Part shown: one piece after another, positions 51,994 to 61,782 of the stretch | Position numbering within the stretch: the stretch's first letter is position 1 | Layout of the letters: each line of letters starts with the position of its first letter | NCBI RefSeq assembly: GCF_029011175.1 | Contig: NZ_CP118946.1 | Coordinates: forward strand, 1,426,001 to 1,490,000 | DNA length: 64,000 nt | Direction of reading: 5' to 3' | Source: Winkia neuii | GTDB taxonomy: Bacteria; Actinomycetota; Actinomycetes; Actinomycetales; Actinomycetaceae | Made by a program: the position numbers and the translations under genes | The notes under the pieces: generated by a model | The model's input: the letters and a program-made list of their open reading frames with translations, nothing else | Told to the model about the DNA's origin: nothing | Database searches by the model: none

Positions 51994-53561
51994 TTTGCCT
52001 CATTCAAGTCGTGGCTCTCTGCTTCCATCTCGGCCCACGATTCCTCGTGGCCACCTTTAACATGCCACACAGAAGTTGGAAGTTCACCAGGCATATGCGG
52101 GTTGTCTAGAGATTGGAACTCAGGGATCTTCCCCTCCTTTAGCTGCGCCTGGTAGTCGCGCAGTGCCCCCAAGGCCCACTTGCCCAGAAGGAGGATTGCG
52201 ACCAAGTTCACGATGGTCATTAGCGCTGTTGCCCAGTCCGCGATGGACCAGACCGCAACTAGCGGAAGCACGGCGCCAAGCGCAGTGGCAAAAATAACCA
52301 GAATTTTCAGAGGTAGCGTCGACCTCTTTAGGCCGACAATGAACCTGTAGTTCGTCTCTGCGTAGGTGTAGTTACCCAAGATTGTGGAATACCCGAAACA
52401 AATCATCATTGCCATGACCAGGATTGCCACGATTCCTTCAACGTGGCCTGCTCCTCCCAAGGAGGTAACTAGAGAAGTCGATGTTAGCGCCGTTCCGTCT
52501 AGGTCTGCGCTGCGATCGGGATTCCAGAAAGGTTCAGACATGAGGATTATGAATCCGGTCGAGGTACACACCAGCATGGTGTCCACAAAAACGCCTAGAG
52601 ACTGCACCATGCCCTGGGTAACGGGGTGCGACACAGTCGCGGTAGCTGCAGCGTTTGGCGCAGACCCCATGCCTGCCTCGTTAGTGAACAGGCCACGCTT
52701 AATACCGGTAGTAATTGCGGCAACAAAAGCACCGGTGGCGCCAGCAACTGCTGGAGGAACGTAGGTGCCCTGTCCAAATGCACCGGCAAAGATCTCGCTG
52801 AACACGGACGGAATACGCTGGTAATTCAACGCCATCACCATGATGCCCATCAGCACGTACAGCAGGGCCATTGCGGGTGCCAACAATTCGGAAAAGCGTG
52901 CGATCGGCTTGACTCCGCCAAGTACCAGCGGCAAGGTCATCAAAATTAGCACCAACGCGCTGGCCCACGGCGGAATACCAAAGGAAGTGTGCGCGAGCTG
53001 GCTAATCGAATTGGATTGAATCATCTCGAAACTGAAGCCATATGCGAATATCAGCAGTATTGCGAAGACGATCCCCCAACCACGACTTCCCAAGCCACGC
53101 TGAATGTAGTAAGCCGGTCCGCCTCGGAACGTCCCGTCCCCATTGCGTACCTTGTAAAGCTGCGCGAGCGTTGCTTCGATGAAAGCAGTCACCATACCAA
53201 CAGCGGCAACTACCCACATCCAGAACACCGCTCCCGGGCCACCAGCCACTACTGCAAGGGCCACCCCCGCAATGGATCCGGTCCCTACCCTGTCGGCAAG
53301 CCCGATTGCGAAAGCTTGGAAGGAAGAGATGCCTCCCTTAGCTCCGTCTCGAGAGCCCAAGATCACCTTGACCATGTGCGGGAACATGCGAATCTGCATG
53401 AAGCGGGAGCGGATAGTGAAGATAACACCCGCCCCCAGCAGTAACACGATCAGGACCCAGACAATGGAGTGTCCGTAGACGTTGTCCAAAAATCCTGAGA
53501 TCGACTCGTTGATCTTTGTGAAGCTGTCATAGAAGCTGCCGGGTTTGGCGGAATCGTCCAC
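51990..53561 (-). CDS. Alanine/glycine:cation symporter (AgcS family)
   Basis: Sodium- or proton-coupled amino-acid importer with about eleven spans over 523 aa. GGISSFQAFAIGLADRVGTGSIAGVA and NEAGMGSAPNAAATATVSHPVTQG are AgcS signatures. GTG start after GAGAGGA. It is followed, with overlap, by the FAH-family gene. A second, frameshifted AgcS copy lies upstream at 53722-55151; the two are clearly paralogous, so this intact copy may carry the function. Confidence 0.93.
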   Translation of the reverse strand: MDDSAKPGSFYDSFTKINESISGFLDNVYGHSIVWVLIVLLLGAGVIFTIRSRFMQIRMFPHMVKVILGSRDGAKGGISSFQAFAIGLADRVGTGSIAGVALAVVAGGPGAVFWMWVVAAVGMVTAFIEATLAQLYKVRNGDGTFRGGPAYYIQRGLGSRGWGIVFAILLIFAYGFSFEMIQSNSISQLAHTSFGIPPWASALVLILMTLPLVLGGVKPIARFSELLAPAMALLYVLMGIMVMALNYQRIPSVFSEIFAGAFGQGTYVPPAVAGATGAFVAAITTGIKRGLFTNEAGMGSAPNAAATATVSHPVTQGMVQSLGVFVDTMLVCTSTGFIILMSEPFWNPDRSADLDGTALTSTSLVTSLGGAGHVEGIVAILVMAMMICFGYSTILGNYTYAETNYRFIVGLKRSTLPLKILVIFATALGAVLPLVAVWSIADWATALMTIVNLVAILLLGKWALGALRDYQAQLKEGKIPEFQSLDNPHMPGELPTSVWHVKGGHEESWAEMEAESHDLNEAK

Positions 53562-53721
53562 GCTAAGTCCTCTCGGTGTTACTTAACTATTAGTCGTGTC
53601 AATACTGGTTAAAGGTAACTCCAAGAATAGGCCAGAGTGAAATTTACTTTTACAAAATAGAGAAGAAATCTTTACCTTTTGGCTGTCAACTGCACCTATG
53701 AGAATCAGATTAGAAAGCTAA

Positions 53722-55151
53722 CTAATCCTCTCTACGCACCCACACATCTCCCTTGAGAACATCCGGCAAGAACTTGTTGTCGGTAGCAACAAATACCGGA
53801 TCCTTATCTGCGCGTGTCTGTGCTTCATAATCCCGCAGTGCGCCGGCGACCCACTTCCACAGCAGCGCAATCGCCACTAGGTTCGTCACCGTCATAACAG
53901 CCATGGCGATATCTACCGAGTTCCACAGGACGGGCAACGAAACCACCGCTCCCAGACAGGCAGAGGCCACACACACCACGCGAACCAGATTCCTAGCCCA
54001 CTTCGCGTCGGTGACAAAAGACATATTCACTTCTGAGTAAACATAAGCTGCAATTACAGAGCTAAAGGCCAGGACGAAAATCATCAACGCCATCGGCACC
54101 ATCGCCCACTGGCCGATCTGATCTGCCACCGCGTACGCCGTCAGATTAGACGGATCGACGCCCTCTTTGCTCCACACCTTCGGGCCGGCCAAAAGAATAA
54201 TGAAAGCGGTAGCGGAACACACAATCACGGTGTCAACAAACACACCGAGAGCCTGAATGAATCCCTGCTTTACCGGATGAGACACAGTAGCTGTAGCAGC
54301 CGCATTCGGCGCGGTACCCTGCCCTGCCTCATTCGAGAACAAGCCCCTCTTTGTACCGTTGATAATTGCAGCCATGATGCCGCCGCCGACACCGCCACCC
54401 AGTGCCGCCCCATTGAAAGCAGACTCTACAATCTGGCCAATCAAGGCAGGGATCTGCGGCAGGTTAATCAAGCAGATAATGAAGGCGATAACTACGTAAA
54501 CCGTTGCCATGATCGGCGCCATCCACTCGGTAACCCGGGCCACGGAACGAATTCCCCCAGGATTATCGGCCCTGCGAACGCGAAGATCAAAGCGGCAATA
54601 ATCCACTTGTTAGCGCCCGGAATCGTCCACATGATTGTGGAGGCAATCGCGTTCGACTGCACGGAAGTGATTACTACACCGCAGGTGACAATCGCGATGA
54701 TCGCAAAAACAGCCCCATAGGCTCTAGAGCCAACGCCCTTCCACATGTAGTAGGCCGGCCCCCCACGGAACGTTCCATCTGCCTGGCGCACCTTATAAAT
54801 CTGCGCCAACGTCGATTCAAAAAAGGAAGTAGCCATGCCGACAAGAGCCACTACCCACATCCAGAAGACGGCTCCCGGCCCTCCCATCAACAGGGCTGCT
54901 GCAACGCCGAAAACGTTGCCAACACCAACGCGAGCCGCAAGAGAGATCGTGAAGGCCTGGAAGGAAGAAATTCCCCCCTTCGCATCGGTACGAGAGGACA
55001 ACACCGCCTTGAACATGGCCCCCAGATGGCGGAACTGCATGCCCCTGGAAATGATCGTTAGGAATATCCCCACGCCCAGCAACACCCACATCGTGATGTG
55101 CAACGTAACCCAGTCAGCAACTGCCAAAATGCCGTCAGCTAGAGAGCCCAT
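53722..55151 (-). pseudogene. AgcS-family symporter, frameshifted
   Basis: Full-length AgcS homologue split by one frameshift. The N-terminal part, from an ATG with GGAGG (55151), reads MGSLADGILAVADWV to AGPIILG in one frame; the rest continues as GIRSVARVTEWMAP and onward in another frame to the stop at 53722. The switch is at a run of five C (five G in the coding sense) at 54554-54558; one more G would restore the frame and the family sequence PIILGGIRSV. All downstream motifs (NEAGQGTAPNAAATATVSHPVKQG) are intact, so the lesion is recent, a phase-variable tract, or a sequencing error. Confidence 0.88.
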
Positions 55152-55295
55152 AAAAACCTCCGGGGCGAAAACATACACTGGTATTTATACTGGCAGATTT
55201 TCCCCACCGCTTCCGAATCGGCCACATCTCGACCACTACACCAGAATAATTAGCCTGCTACTACGTACACTTGTGGGGAGTCGAAAGGAATGCAC

Positions 55296-56273
55296 ATGCG
55301 CCACGTAATTATTGACACCGACCCCGGCATTGACGATTCTATTGCCATTCTTCTTGCTTCTACACATCCGGAAGTATGCATCGATGCGCTAACCACCGTG
55401 GGCGGCAACGTTCCCCTGGAAAAGACGACGGCCAACGCCCTCGGAATACTGAATTTCGCAAAGGCAGGCGACATTCCTGTTTATCAAGGTGCGGCTCATC
55501 CGCTAGCAGGAGCTGCAGAGCAGTACGCTGACGACACTCACGGCGAATCCGGTACCGGACAGGTGCACCTAGACCCGGCAGACAGAAAAATTGCCGGAAC
55601 CGACGCCCCACAATTCATCGTGGATCACACAAAGGCCCACCCTGGCGAAATAACGCTCGTTCCCATCGGCCCCCTAACTAACATTGCCAAGGCTCTAGAG
55701 ATAGACCCGACCTTGCCAGAGCGGGTACCAGAAGTACTGCTTATGGGCGGCGCAGAGGGCCCCGGCAACGTCACTCCGTCTGCAGAATTCAACTTCTGGT
55801 TCGATCCAGAGGCCGCAGCTGCGGTTATGAACGCCGGCTTCAAGAAAATCACCCTGGTCGGGCTGGACGCAACCGAACAAGCCTTCATAACAGCGGGCAC
55901 GCGCGAGTTACTTCGCCGCCTTTCAGATTCCAAGAACGCCCAATTCCTTTATCAAATTACCCAGCAATACGCTGATTTCTATTGGGATACGCAAAAGGCG
56001 CTAGGCGCCGAACTATGCGATGTCCTAGCAATCGCCAAACTCATTGACGATTCCCTCGTAGAAACCGAAAGTGCCAGCATCGAGATCGCGCTGGATGGCA
56101 TCTGCCGAGGGCGCTCACAAGTCGCCCGAAAGAAGCGCTTCCCGTCCCTGCCGCAAAACGGACATATCTGCACCAACGTCAATACCAGAGGCTTCTTCGA
56201 ACTGCTACTTACCACCCTCATCCCAGAAGAGAAGGAACTAATCGAGCAGGTTCTGGCACACGAATACCGCTAA
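55296..56273 (+). CDS. Inosine-uridine preferring nucleoside hydrolase family protein
   Basis: Hydrolyses the N-glycosidic bond of ribonucleosides for salvage. The calcium-binding N-terminus HVIIDTDPGIDDSIAILLA is diagnostic, and LVPIGPLTNIAKALE plus VLLMGGAEGPGN are conserved loops. I start at the ATG 6 nt after AAAGGA (two codons after an earlier ATG). 325 aa. The later region PKHxxx-type His is represented in the family; substrate preference is not readable here. Helicase gene follows after 14 nt. Confidence 0.92.
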   Translation: MRHVIIDTDPGIDDSIAILLASTHPEVCIDALTTVGGNVPLEKTTANALGILNFAKAGDIPVYQGAAHPLAGAAEQYADDTHGESGTGQVHLDPADRKIAGTDAPQFIVDHTKAHPGEITLVPIGPLTNIAKALEIDPTLPERVPEVLLMGGAEGPGNVTPSAEFNFWFDPEAAAAVMNAGFKKITLVGLDATEQAFITAGTRELLRRLSDSKNAQFLYQITQQYADFYWDTQKALGAELCDVLAIAKLIDDSLVETESASIEIALDGICRGRSQVARKKRFPSLPQNGHICTNVNTRGFFELLLTTLIPEEKELIEQVLAHEYR

Positions 56274-56287
56274 GAAGAGGCACCAAC

Positions 56288-58918
56288 ATGGCTATGAAAC
56301 CCGCGCTAAACCTACTGCTCGACGATCTAGAAGACAGCGGCAAGATCGCAGATCCCACCGCCGTCATTGAAGCCTTTGCCGCCTGGGCGAAGGAGGGCGG
56401 ACGCGAACTTTACCCGCACCAGCTCGACGCCGCCCTCGCCATCGCAGCTGGGGAGCACGTAATTGCCGCAACGCCTACTGGCTCGGGCAAGTCCATGATC
56501 GCCCTAGCAGCACACATGGTGGCACTGTCCAGAGGCGAACGCAGCTACTACACCGCTCCCCTGAAAGCGTTAGTCTCCGAAAAATTCTTCGATCTGGCCG
56601 GACTTTTCGGTACCGAGAACGTGGGAATGGTAACCGGTGACGTGTCCCTAAACGCGGATGCGCCCATAATCTGCTGCACCGCCGAAATCCTTGCCAACCA
56701 GGCCCTGGCAGACGGTGCCGAGACCGACTGCGGCATAGCCATTATGGATGAATTCCACTTCTACGGCGATCACCAGCGCGGGTGGGCCTGGCAAGTGCCA
56801 CTACTCGAAATGACAAAAACCCAGATGGTGCTGATGTCAGCCACGCTAGGCAACATCGACTTCTTCAAAGAAGACCTATACAACCGCACCTCTCGCACCG
56901 TCTCAGTAATCGACAATGCCAAACGCCCTGTCCCCCTGGAATTCAACTACACGTACGAAGAAACCTCAGAGTTGATCGAAAGGCTGATGAAACAGGGCCG
57001 CTGGCCAATCTACCTGGTACATTTTGCCCAGCGCGACGCCATCGAGAGAGCGAGTGCTCTAGCGGCGACCTCGAAAGTCTCGCGCAGCCAAAGGGACAAG
57101 GTTGCCGAAGCTATCAAAGGCTTTTCCTTCGGCGGCGGGTTCGGCAAGACCCTGAAAACGCTACTTCGCGCCGGGATCGGCGTCCATCACGCCGGGATGT
57201 TGCCCCGATACCGCCGCCTAGTAGAGCGGCTCACCCAAGAGGGACTTCTAGTTGCTATATGCGGTACAGACACACTAGGAGTCGGCATCAACGTTCCCAT
57301 CCGCACCGTAGTACTAGCCTCCCTAACCAAGTTCGACGGCAGACGCTCCCGCCACCTTTCGGCCCGCGAATTCCACCAGATCGCTGGCAGGGCAGGCAGA
57401 GCCGGATTCGACACCATTGGCTTTGTAGAAGTGCAAGCCCCCGAACACGAAATTGAAAACGCCAAAATCAAAGCGCGCGCGCAGGCGGTAGTAAATGGCA
57501 AAAAGACGGGCGGACGAGCCAAGTTGAAGCAGGCCCCAGAAGGCTTCGTCTCCTGGACCGAGGCTACCTTCGAGCGACTAACTCAGGCACAGCCGGAAGC
57601 CCTCTCCTCGCAGTTCACAATGACTCACTCCATGGTGCTAAACGTGCTGTCGGGCAACCGCGATGCGGCCTCTCACCTAGTGTGTCTGGCTCGCAACAAC
57701 CACGACAAACCCCGCGAGCGCAACCGTCATCTGCGCACTCTCGGGCAAATCTATTCCTCACTTCGCACCGCCGAAGTCGTGGCGTGGGAAGAAGGAAAGC
57801 TCGTGCTACAGCGCGAACTGCCAGAATCCTTCGCACTAAACCAGGCACTGTCACCTTTTGCCCTAGCCGCAGTAGAACTGCTAGATCCGGATTCGCCGAC
57901 CTACGCCCTCGACGTTGTTTCGGTCGTCGAATCGATTCTGGAAGATCCGCGCCCCCTCCTCTTCGCCCAAAGGCGACTTGCACGCGATCAGGCCATGGCA
58001 GCGATGAAAGCAGAGGGCCTGGACTACGATCAGCGGATGGACGCCCTCGATGAAATATCCTGGCCCACCCCGCTTGCAGAAGAGCTACATGGCGCTTTCT
58101 CGACCTTCCGCCAAACCAACCCCTGGGTGGCAGGAAATGAACCGTCTCCCAAATCTGTAGTCCGCGAAATGGTCGAAAACGCTGACACTTTCTCCTCACT
58201 CATCTCTCGCTACGATCTGGCTCGTTCCGAGGGCGTGATCCTGCGATATCTGTCCGACGCCTATCGCTCGCTGCACCAGATCGTTCCGCAGGATGCCCGA
58301 AACGAAGAGTTCGACGCTATTGTCACCTGGCTAGGAGACCTGGTTAGAGCGGTCGATTCCTCGTTGCTGGCTGAATGGGAGATGATGGGCAACCAGGCCG
58401 TGTCTGCCCAGCCCGAAACAGTAGGTACCGAAGTTGCTTTCGGGGCAGACGAGAACGGCAATGTTGCTTTTTCTGCCAACAAACATGCCTTCACCACCGC
58501 GATTCGCAAAGAGCTCTTCAGACGCGTTGAGTTGATGGCACGAGAGGACGTCGACGGCCTCCTGGATTTGCAGGATCCAGGGTGGGATGAAGACCGGTGG
58601 AATAACGTTTTAGATCGTTACTACAACGAGTACGACTGGATTGGCACCGATCAGGATGCTCGTTCGGCTGGACTATTCAAAGTCATCTCCGCCCCCACCG
58701 AGGCTGACCTAGCAACAATTGGGATAGATCTGGACTCCCCTCTAGCAGGACGGGCATTGGAAGGACGCATCTGGCTGGCGCGGCAAACCATTTTGGATCC
58801 CGAGGGCGACCTACCGTGGCGGATTTGGGCCCTTGCTGATCTCGATGCCTCTGATGAGGCCGCATTAGCCGGTAAGCGGCGGGCCGTGGTGCACACTATT
58901 TCCGTGAGCGCCGACTGA
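56288..58918 (+). CDS. DEAD/DEAH-box helicase with DUF3516 (Ski2-like)
   Basis: An 876-aa superfamily 2 helicase. Walker A TPTGSGKS is at 62-69, the DExH box DEFH at 154-157, SAT at 184-186, the Ski2-like ICGTDTLGVGINVPIRTVV near 324-342, and motif VI QIAGRAGRAG at 364-373. The C-terminal half is the DUF3516 domain found almost only in actinobacteria. Probably an RNA helicase; the role is unestablished. AAGAGG precedes the ATG. Possible operon with the nucleoside hydrolase upstream and yggS 18 nt downstream. Confidence 0.9.
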   Translation: MAMKPALNLLLDDLEDSGKIADPTAVIEAFAAWAKEGGRELYPHQLDAALAIAAGEHVIAATPTGSGKSMIALAAHMVALSRGERSYYTAPLKALVSEKFFDLAGLFGTENVGMVTGDVSLNADAPIICCTAEILANQALADGAETDCGIAIMDEFHFYGDHQRGWAWQVPLLEMTKTQMVLMSATLGNIDFFKEDLYNRTSRTVSVIDNAKRPVPLEFNYTYEETSELIERLMKQGRWPIYLVHFAQRDAIERASALAATSKVSRSQRDKVAEAIKGFSFGGGFGKTLKTLLRAGIGVHHAGMLPRYRRLVERLTQEGLLVAICGTDTLGVGINVPIRTVVLASLTKFDGRRSRHLSAREFHQIAGRAGRAGFDTIGFVEVQAPEHEIENAKIKARAQAVVNGKKTGGRAKLKQAPEGFVSWTEATFERLTQAQPEALSSQFTMTHSMVLNVLSGNRDAASHLVCLARNNHDKPRERNRHLRTLGQIYSSLRTAEVVAWEEGKLVLQRELPESFALNQALSPFALAAVELLDPDSPTYALDVVSVVESILEDPRPLLFAQRRLARDQAMAAMKAEGLDYDQRMDALDEISWPTPLAEELHGAFSTFRQTNPWVAGNEPSPKSVVREMVENADTFSSLISRYDLARSEGVILRYLSDAYRSLHQIVPQDARNEEFDAIVTWLGDLVRAVDSSLLAEWEMMGNQAVSAQPETVGTEVAFGADENGNVAFSANKHAFTTAIRKELFRRVELMAREDVDGLLDLQDPGWDEDRWNNVLDRYYNEYDWIGTDQDARSAGLFKVISAPTEADLATIGIDLDSPLAGRALEGRIWLARQTILDPEGDLPWRIWALADLDASDEAALAGKRRAVVHTISVSAD

Positions 58919-58936
58919 AATCAGTATGATTGAAGT

Positions 58937-59695
58937 ATGTCTGAGACAAAGCTAACTGTGGAAGATCTAAAGAAGTCTATTTCGACGATCAGGCGGCGGA
59001 TTGATGACGCTGCTGAAAAGGCGGGCCGAAACGGCTCCGAGGTAGATCTAGAACTAGCCATAAAAACGCAGACTCCGGCAACTTGCGCAGCAGCCGCAGT
59101 AGCCCTGCACGAACTGTCACTGCCCGTATTGCTCGGGCAAAATAAGGTGCAAGAGGCACAGGCTACTTTTGATGCCATTAGCGCCACGATGGTCGAATCA
59201 AAGGTGAACATGATTGGCAACCTGCAATCGAACAAGTTGAATAACGCCCTGGGTTGCGTCACCGGTATCGAAACCATCGATCGGGGCAAACTAATCAATA
59301 AGATTTCCGAACGGGTCCGACCAGGCGGACGCTTTGCTGATAGGTTCCCCGAGGGATTCGACGTGTGGGTACAGGTAAATACCTCCGGCGAGGAAACCAA
59401 GTCCGGGTGTAAGCCTGAAGAGGCCGTCGAGCTGGCGTACGCTGCCGCAGCTGCTGAAGGGCTAAACCTGCGCGGCTTCATGACGATCGGGGCTCATACA
59501 AGCGAGGAAGCGAAGATTGTTGCGTCCTTCGAGGCTTTGCGCGAAATTCGCGACACCGTCCTCGCCTCCGGTGAAGAAGGCACCGCGCAAGCAAAAGATC
59601 TGTCTATGGGAATGACGCAGGATCTTGAAATTGCCGTGGCACACGGAGCCACACGGGTGCGCGTCGGCACAGCAGTCTTCGGCAAGCGAGACTAG
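58937..59695 (+). CDS. YggS-family pyridoxal phosphate homeostasis protein
   Basis: PLP-binding protein with a type III barrel fold, 252 aa. The PLP Lys is in ELAIKTQTPA, followed by LLGQNKVQEAQ (family GENRVQE), MIGNLQSNKLNNAL (family HFIGxLQxNK) and LSMGMTQDLEIAVAHGATRVRVGTAVFG. Acts in vitamin B6 balance, without known catalysis. The deviation of LGQNKVQE from LGENRVQE is mild. Start 18 nt after the helicase stop. Confidence 0.92.
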   Translation: MSETKLTVEDLKKSISTIRRRIDDAAEKAGRNGSEVDLELAIKTQTPATCAAAAVALHELSLPVLLGQNKVQEAQATFDAISATMVESKVNMIGNLQSNKLNNALGCVTGIETIDRGKLINKISERVRPGGRFADRFPEGFDVWVQVNTSGEETKSGCKPEEAVELAYAAAAAEGLNLRGFMTIGAHTSEEAKIVASFEALREIRDTVLASGEEGTAQAKDLSMGMTQDLEIAVAHGATRVRVGTAVFGKRD

Positions 59696-59698
59696 TGA

Positions 59699-59731
59699 TT
59701 AGGGGGTGGATTTTCCCACCCCCTAAAGTTT
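59699..59731. terminator. Terminator between yggS and ilvD
   Basis: Eleven-bp stem TTAGGGGGTGG / CCACCCCCTAA followed by AGTTTT; lies between two convergent stops. Confidence 0.8.
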
Positions 59732-61599
59732 TATAGCACCCTCGAGATGTCGCGGCTCGCCCCCTGTGATGCTGAGCTGGCGGTTGCAGCGTATAGCTGA
59801 AGTGCGGCCGATATTTTCCGGTCGCGGGCTAGCGGCGTCCATGGTTTTTCTCGCTGCTCCATTTTTTGCCGTCTGCGTTCCAGCTCTTCTTCGTCTACTT
59901 TCAGGGTTAGCTCTTCCGTGTTCACGTCGATCACGATGCGGTCGCCGTCCTCGATCAGGCCAATAAGTCCGCCATCGGCTGCTTCCGGCGAGATGTGCCC
60001 GATGGAAATCCCTGAGGTTCCGCCCGAGAAGCGCCCGTCAGTGATCAGCGCGCACTTCTTGCCCAGCCCGCGTCCTTTCAGGAACGAGGTCGGATACAAC
60101 ATTTCTTGCATTCCGGGGCCTCCTGAGGGGCCTTCGTAGCGTATTACTACGACGTGGCCGGCATGTACTGTTTTGTCTAGGATCTTTTGGATGGCTTCCT
60201 CTTGAGACTCCATTACGATGGCTTCCCCTTCGAAATGGAAGAGTTCCGGATCAATGCCGGCAGCCTTCACGATCGCCCCTTCTGGCGCGAGGTTGCCTCG
60301 GAGCACTGTCAGCCCACCATTCTTCGTGTAGGCGTTTGTGACTGCTCTGATGCATCCATTTTCAGAATCGGTGTCCAACTGTTTCCACTGATTGGTGGTC
60401 GAGAAAGGAACGGTGGTGCGCACTCCGCCGGGAGCGGCACTGAATAGTTCTTTTGCTTCCTCGCTGGCGTCTGCGCCGCGCACATCCCACTTCCGCAGCC
60501 ATGAATCCAAGCTGTCGGAATGGACAGTGTGAACGGTATGGCGCAGTAGCCCCGCCCGGTCTAGTTCTCCCAAGATTGCCGGGACGCCTCCTGCCCGGTG
60601 CACGTCCTCCATGTGGTAGTCAACGTGGTTCGGAGCCACCTTTGCCAGACACGGTACTGTCCTACCCAGCGTTGCAATGTCCTCGAGGTCGAAGTCTGTG
60701 CCCGCCTCTCGGGCTACAGCCAACAGGTGCAAGACAGTGTTCGAAGAACCGCCCATAGCCATGTCCAAGCTCATCGCGTTGAAGAACGCATCTCTGGAGG
60801 CGATAGAACGCGGCAACACGGATTCGTCCTCGCCCTCGTAGTAGCGGTTTGCCAATTCCACAATGAGGTTTCCGGCCTTTTCAAACAGAGTTTTCCTAAA
60901 GGCGTGGGTAGCTAGTGTGGAGCCATTTCCAGGCAGAGACAGCCCCAGTGCCTCCGTCAGACAGTTCATGGAATTGGCAGTAAACATTCCGGAACATGAC
61001 CCGCAGGTAGGACAGGCAAGCTTTTCAACCCGCAGCAGGGTGTCATCGTCAAGCACGTCGTCTGCGGTAGCAGCCATTACAGTGATCAAGCTGCCTTTAC
61101 CGGTGTGGGTTGTCCCTACAATCGCTTCGGGAGGAATGTTCTTCCCCGCTTCCATTGGCCCACCAGAGACAAAGATTGTGGGAATGTTCAGTCGCATCGC
61201 AGCTAGCAGCATTCCCGGCGTTATTTTGTCGCAATTCGAGATACAAACTAGGGCATCTGCACAGTGCGCATTAACCATGAATTCGACAGAATCAGCGATC
61301 AATTCGCGCGACGGGAGCGAGTACAGCATTCCGGTATGACCCATGGCAATACCATCGTCGATCGCGATCGTATTAAATTCCTTTGCTACTCCCCCAGCGG
61401 CTGCCACGGATTTTGCTACCAACTGGCCCATATCTTTTAGATGAACGTGTCCGGGAACAAACTGCGTAAAGGAATTTGCGATGGCAATAATCGGTTTTCC
61501 AAAATCTTCGTCCGTCATGCCTGTTGCTCGCCATAGCGAACGAGCTCCTGCCATATTCCGACCGTGCGTGGAAGTTCGCGAACGAAGTGGGTATGCCAT
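59731..61599 (-). CDS. ilvD: Dihydroxy-acid dehydratase
   Basis: Fe-S dehydratase in valine, leucine and isoleucine synthesis. [27 protein letters not shown] is the N-terminus, [12 protein letters not shown] and [19 protein letters not shown] contain cluster-ligand cysteines, and [19 protein letters not shown] is conserved. 622 aa from the ATG that follows AAAGGAGAGG; an upstream start nine codons earlier would bury that site. Monocistronic. Confidence 0.96.
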   Translation of the reverse strand: MAYPLRSRTSTHGRNMAGARSLWRATGMTDEDFGKPIIAIANSFTQFVPGHVHLKDMGQLVAKSVAAAGGVAKEFNTIAIDDGIAMGHTGMLYSLPSRELIADSVEFMVNAHCADALVCISNCDKITPGMLLAAMRLNIPTIFVSGGPMEAGKNIPPEAIVGTTHTGKGSLITVMAATADDVLDDDTLLRVEKLACPTCGSCSGMFTANSMNCLTEALGLSLPGNGSTLATHAFRKTLFEKAGNLIVELANRYYEGEDESVLPRSIASRDAFFNAMSLDMAMGGSSNTVLHLLAVAREAGTDFDLEDIATLGRTVPCLAKVAPNHVDYHMEDVHRAGGVPAILGELDRAGLLRHTVHTVHSDSLDSWLRKWDVRGADASEEAKELFSAAPGGVRTTVPFSTTNQWKQLDTDSENGCIRAVTNAYTKNGGLTVLRGNLAPEGAIVKAAGIDPELFHFEGEAIVMESQEEAIQKILDKTVHAGHVVVIRYEGPSGGPGMQEMLYPTSFLKGRGLGKKCALITDGRFSGGTSGISIGHISPEAADGGLIGLIEDGDRIVIDVNTEELTLKVDEEELERRRQKMEQREKPWTPLARDRKISAALQLYAATASSASQGASRDISRVL

Positions 61600-61692
61600 G
61601 TCCTCTCCTTTTCCGTTATTTTTCAACTAGTTTAGGGAGCTTCAAATGAAAGGGCATTTTTAGGCCAGTTAGTGAACACTTCGGCTATTTTG

Positions 61693-61716
61693 GAAGGAAT
61701 ATCGCAAATTATTCCT
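61693..61716. promoter_or_regulatory. Inverted repeat upstream of cimA
   Basis: Perfect 8-bp inverted repeat AAGGAATA-N8-TATTCCTT in the 183-nt ilvD/cimA divergent region, 66 nt upstream of the cimA ATG. Candidate operator for one or both genes. Confidence 0.4.
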
Positions 61717-61782
61717 TTGGAAATATGCCTCTCGCGGCGTATTAATGATGCCTTTTAGACTATTGCGTATACATTTAGGTAC

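Noticed and set aside
61599-61626. Nine-codon upstream extension of ilvD
   Set aside because: The longer frame begins inside or before the Shine-Dalgarno AAAGGAGAGG, which correctly spaces the MAYPLRSR start.
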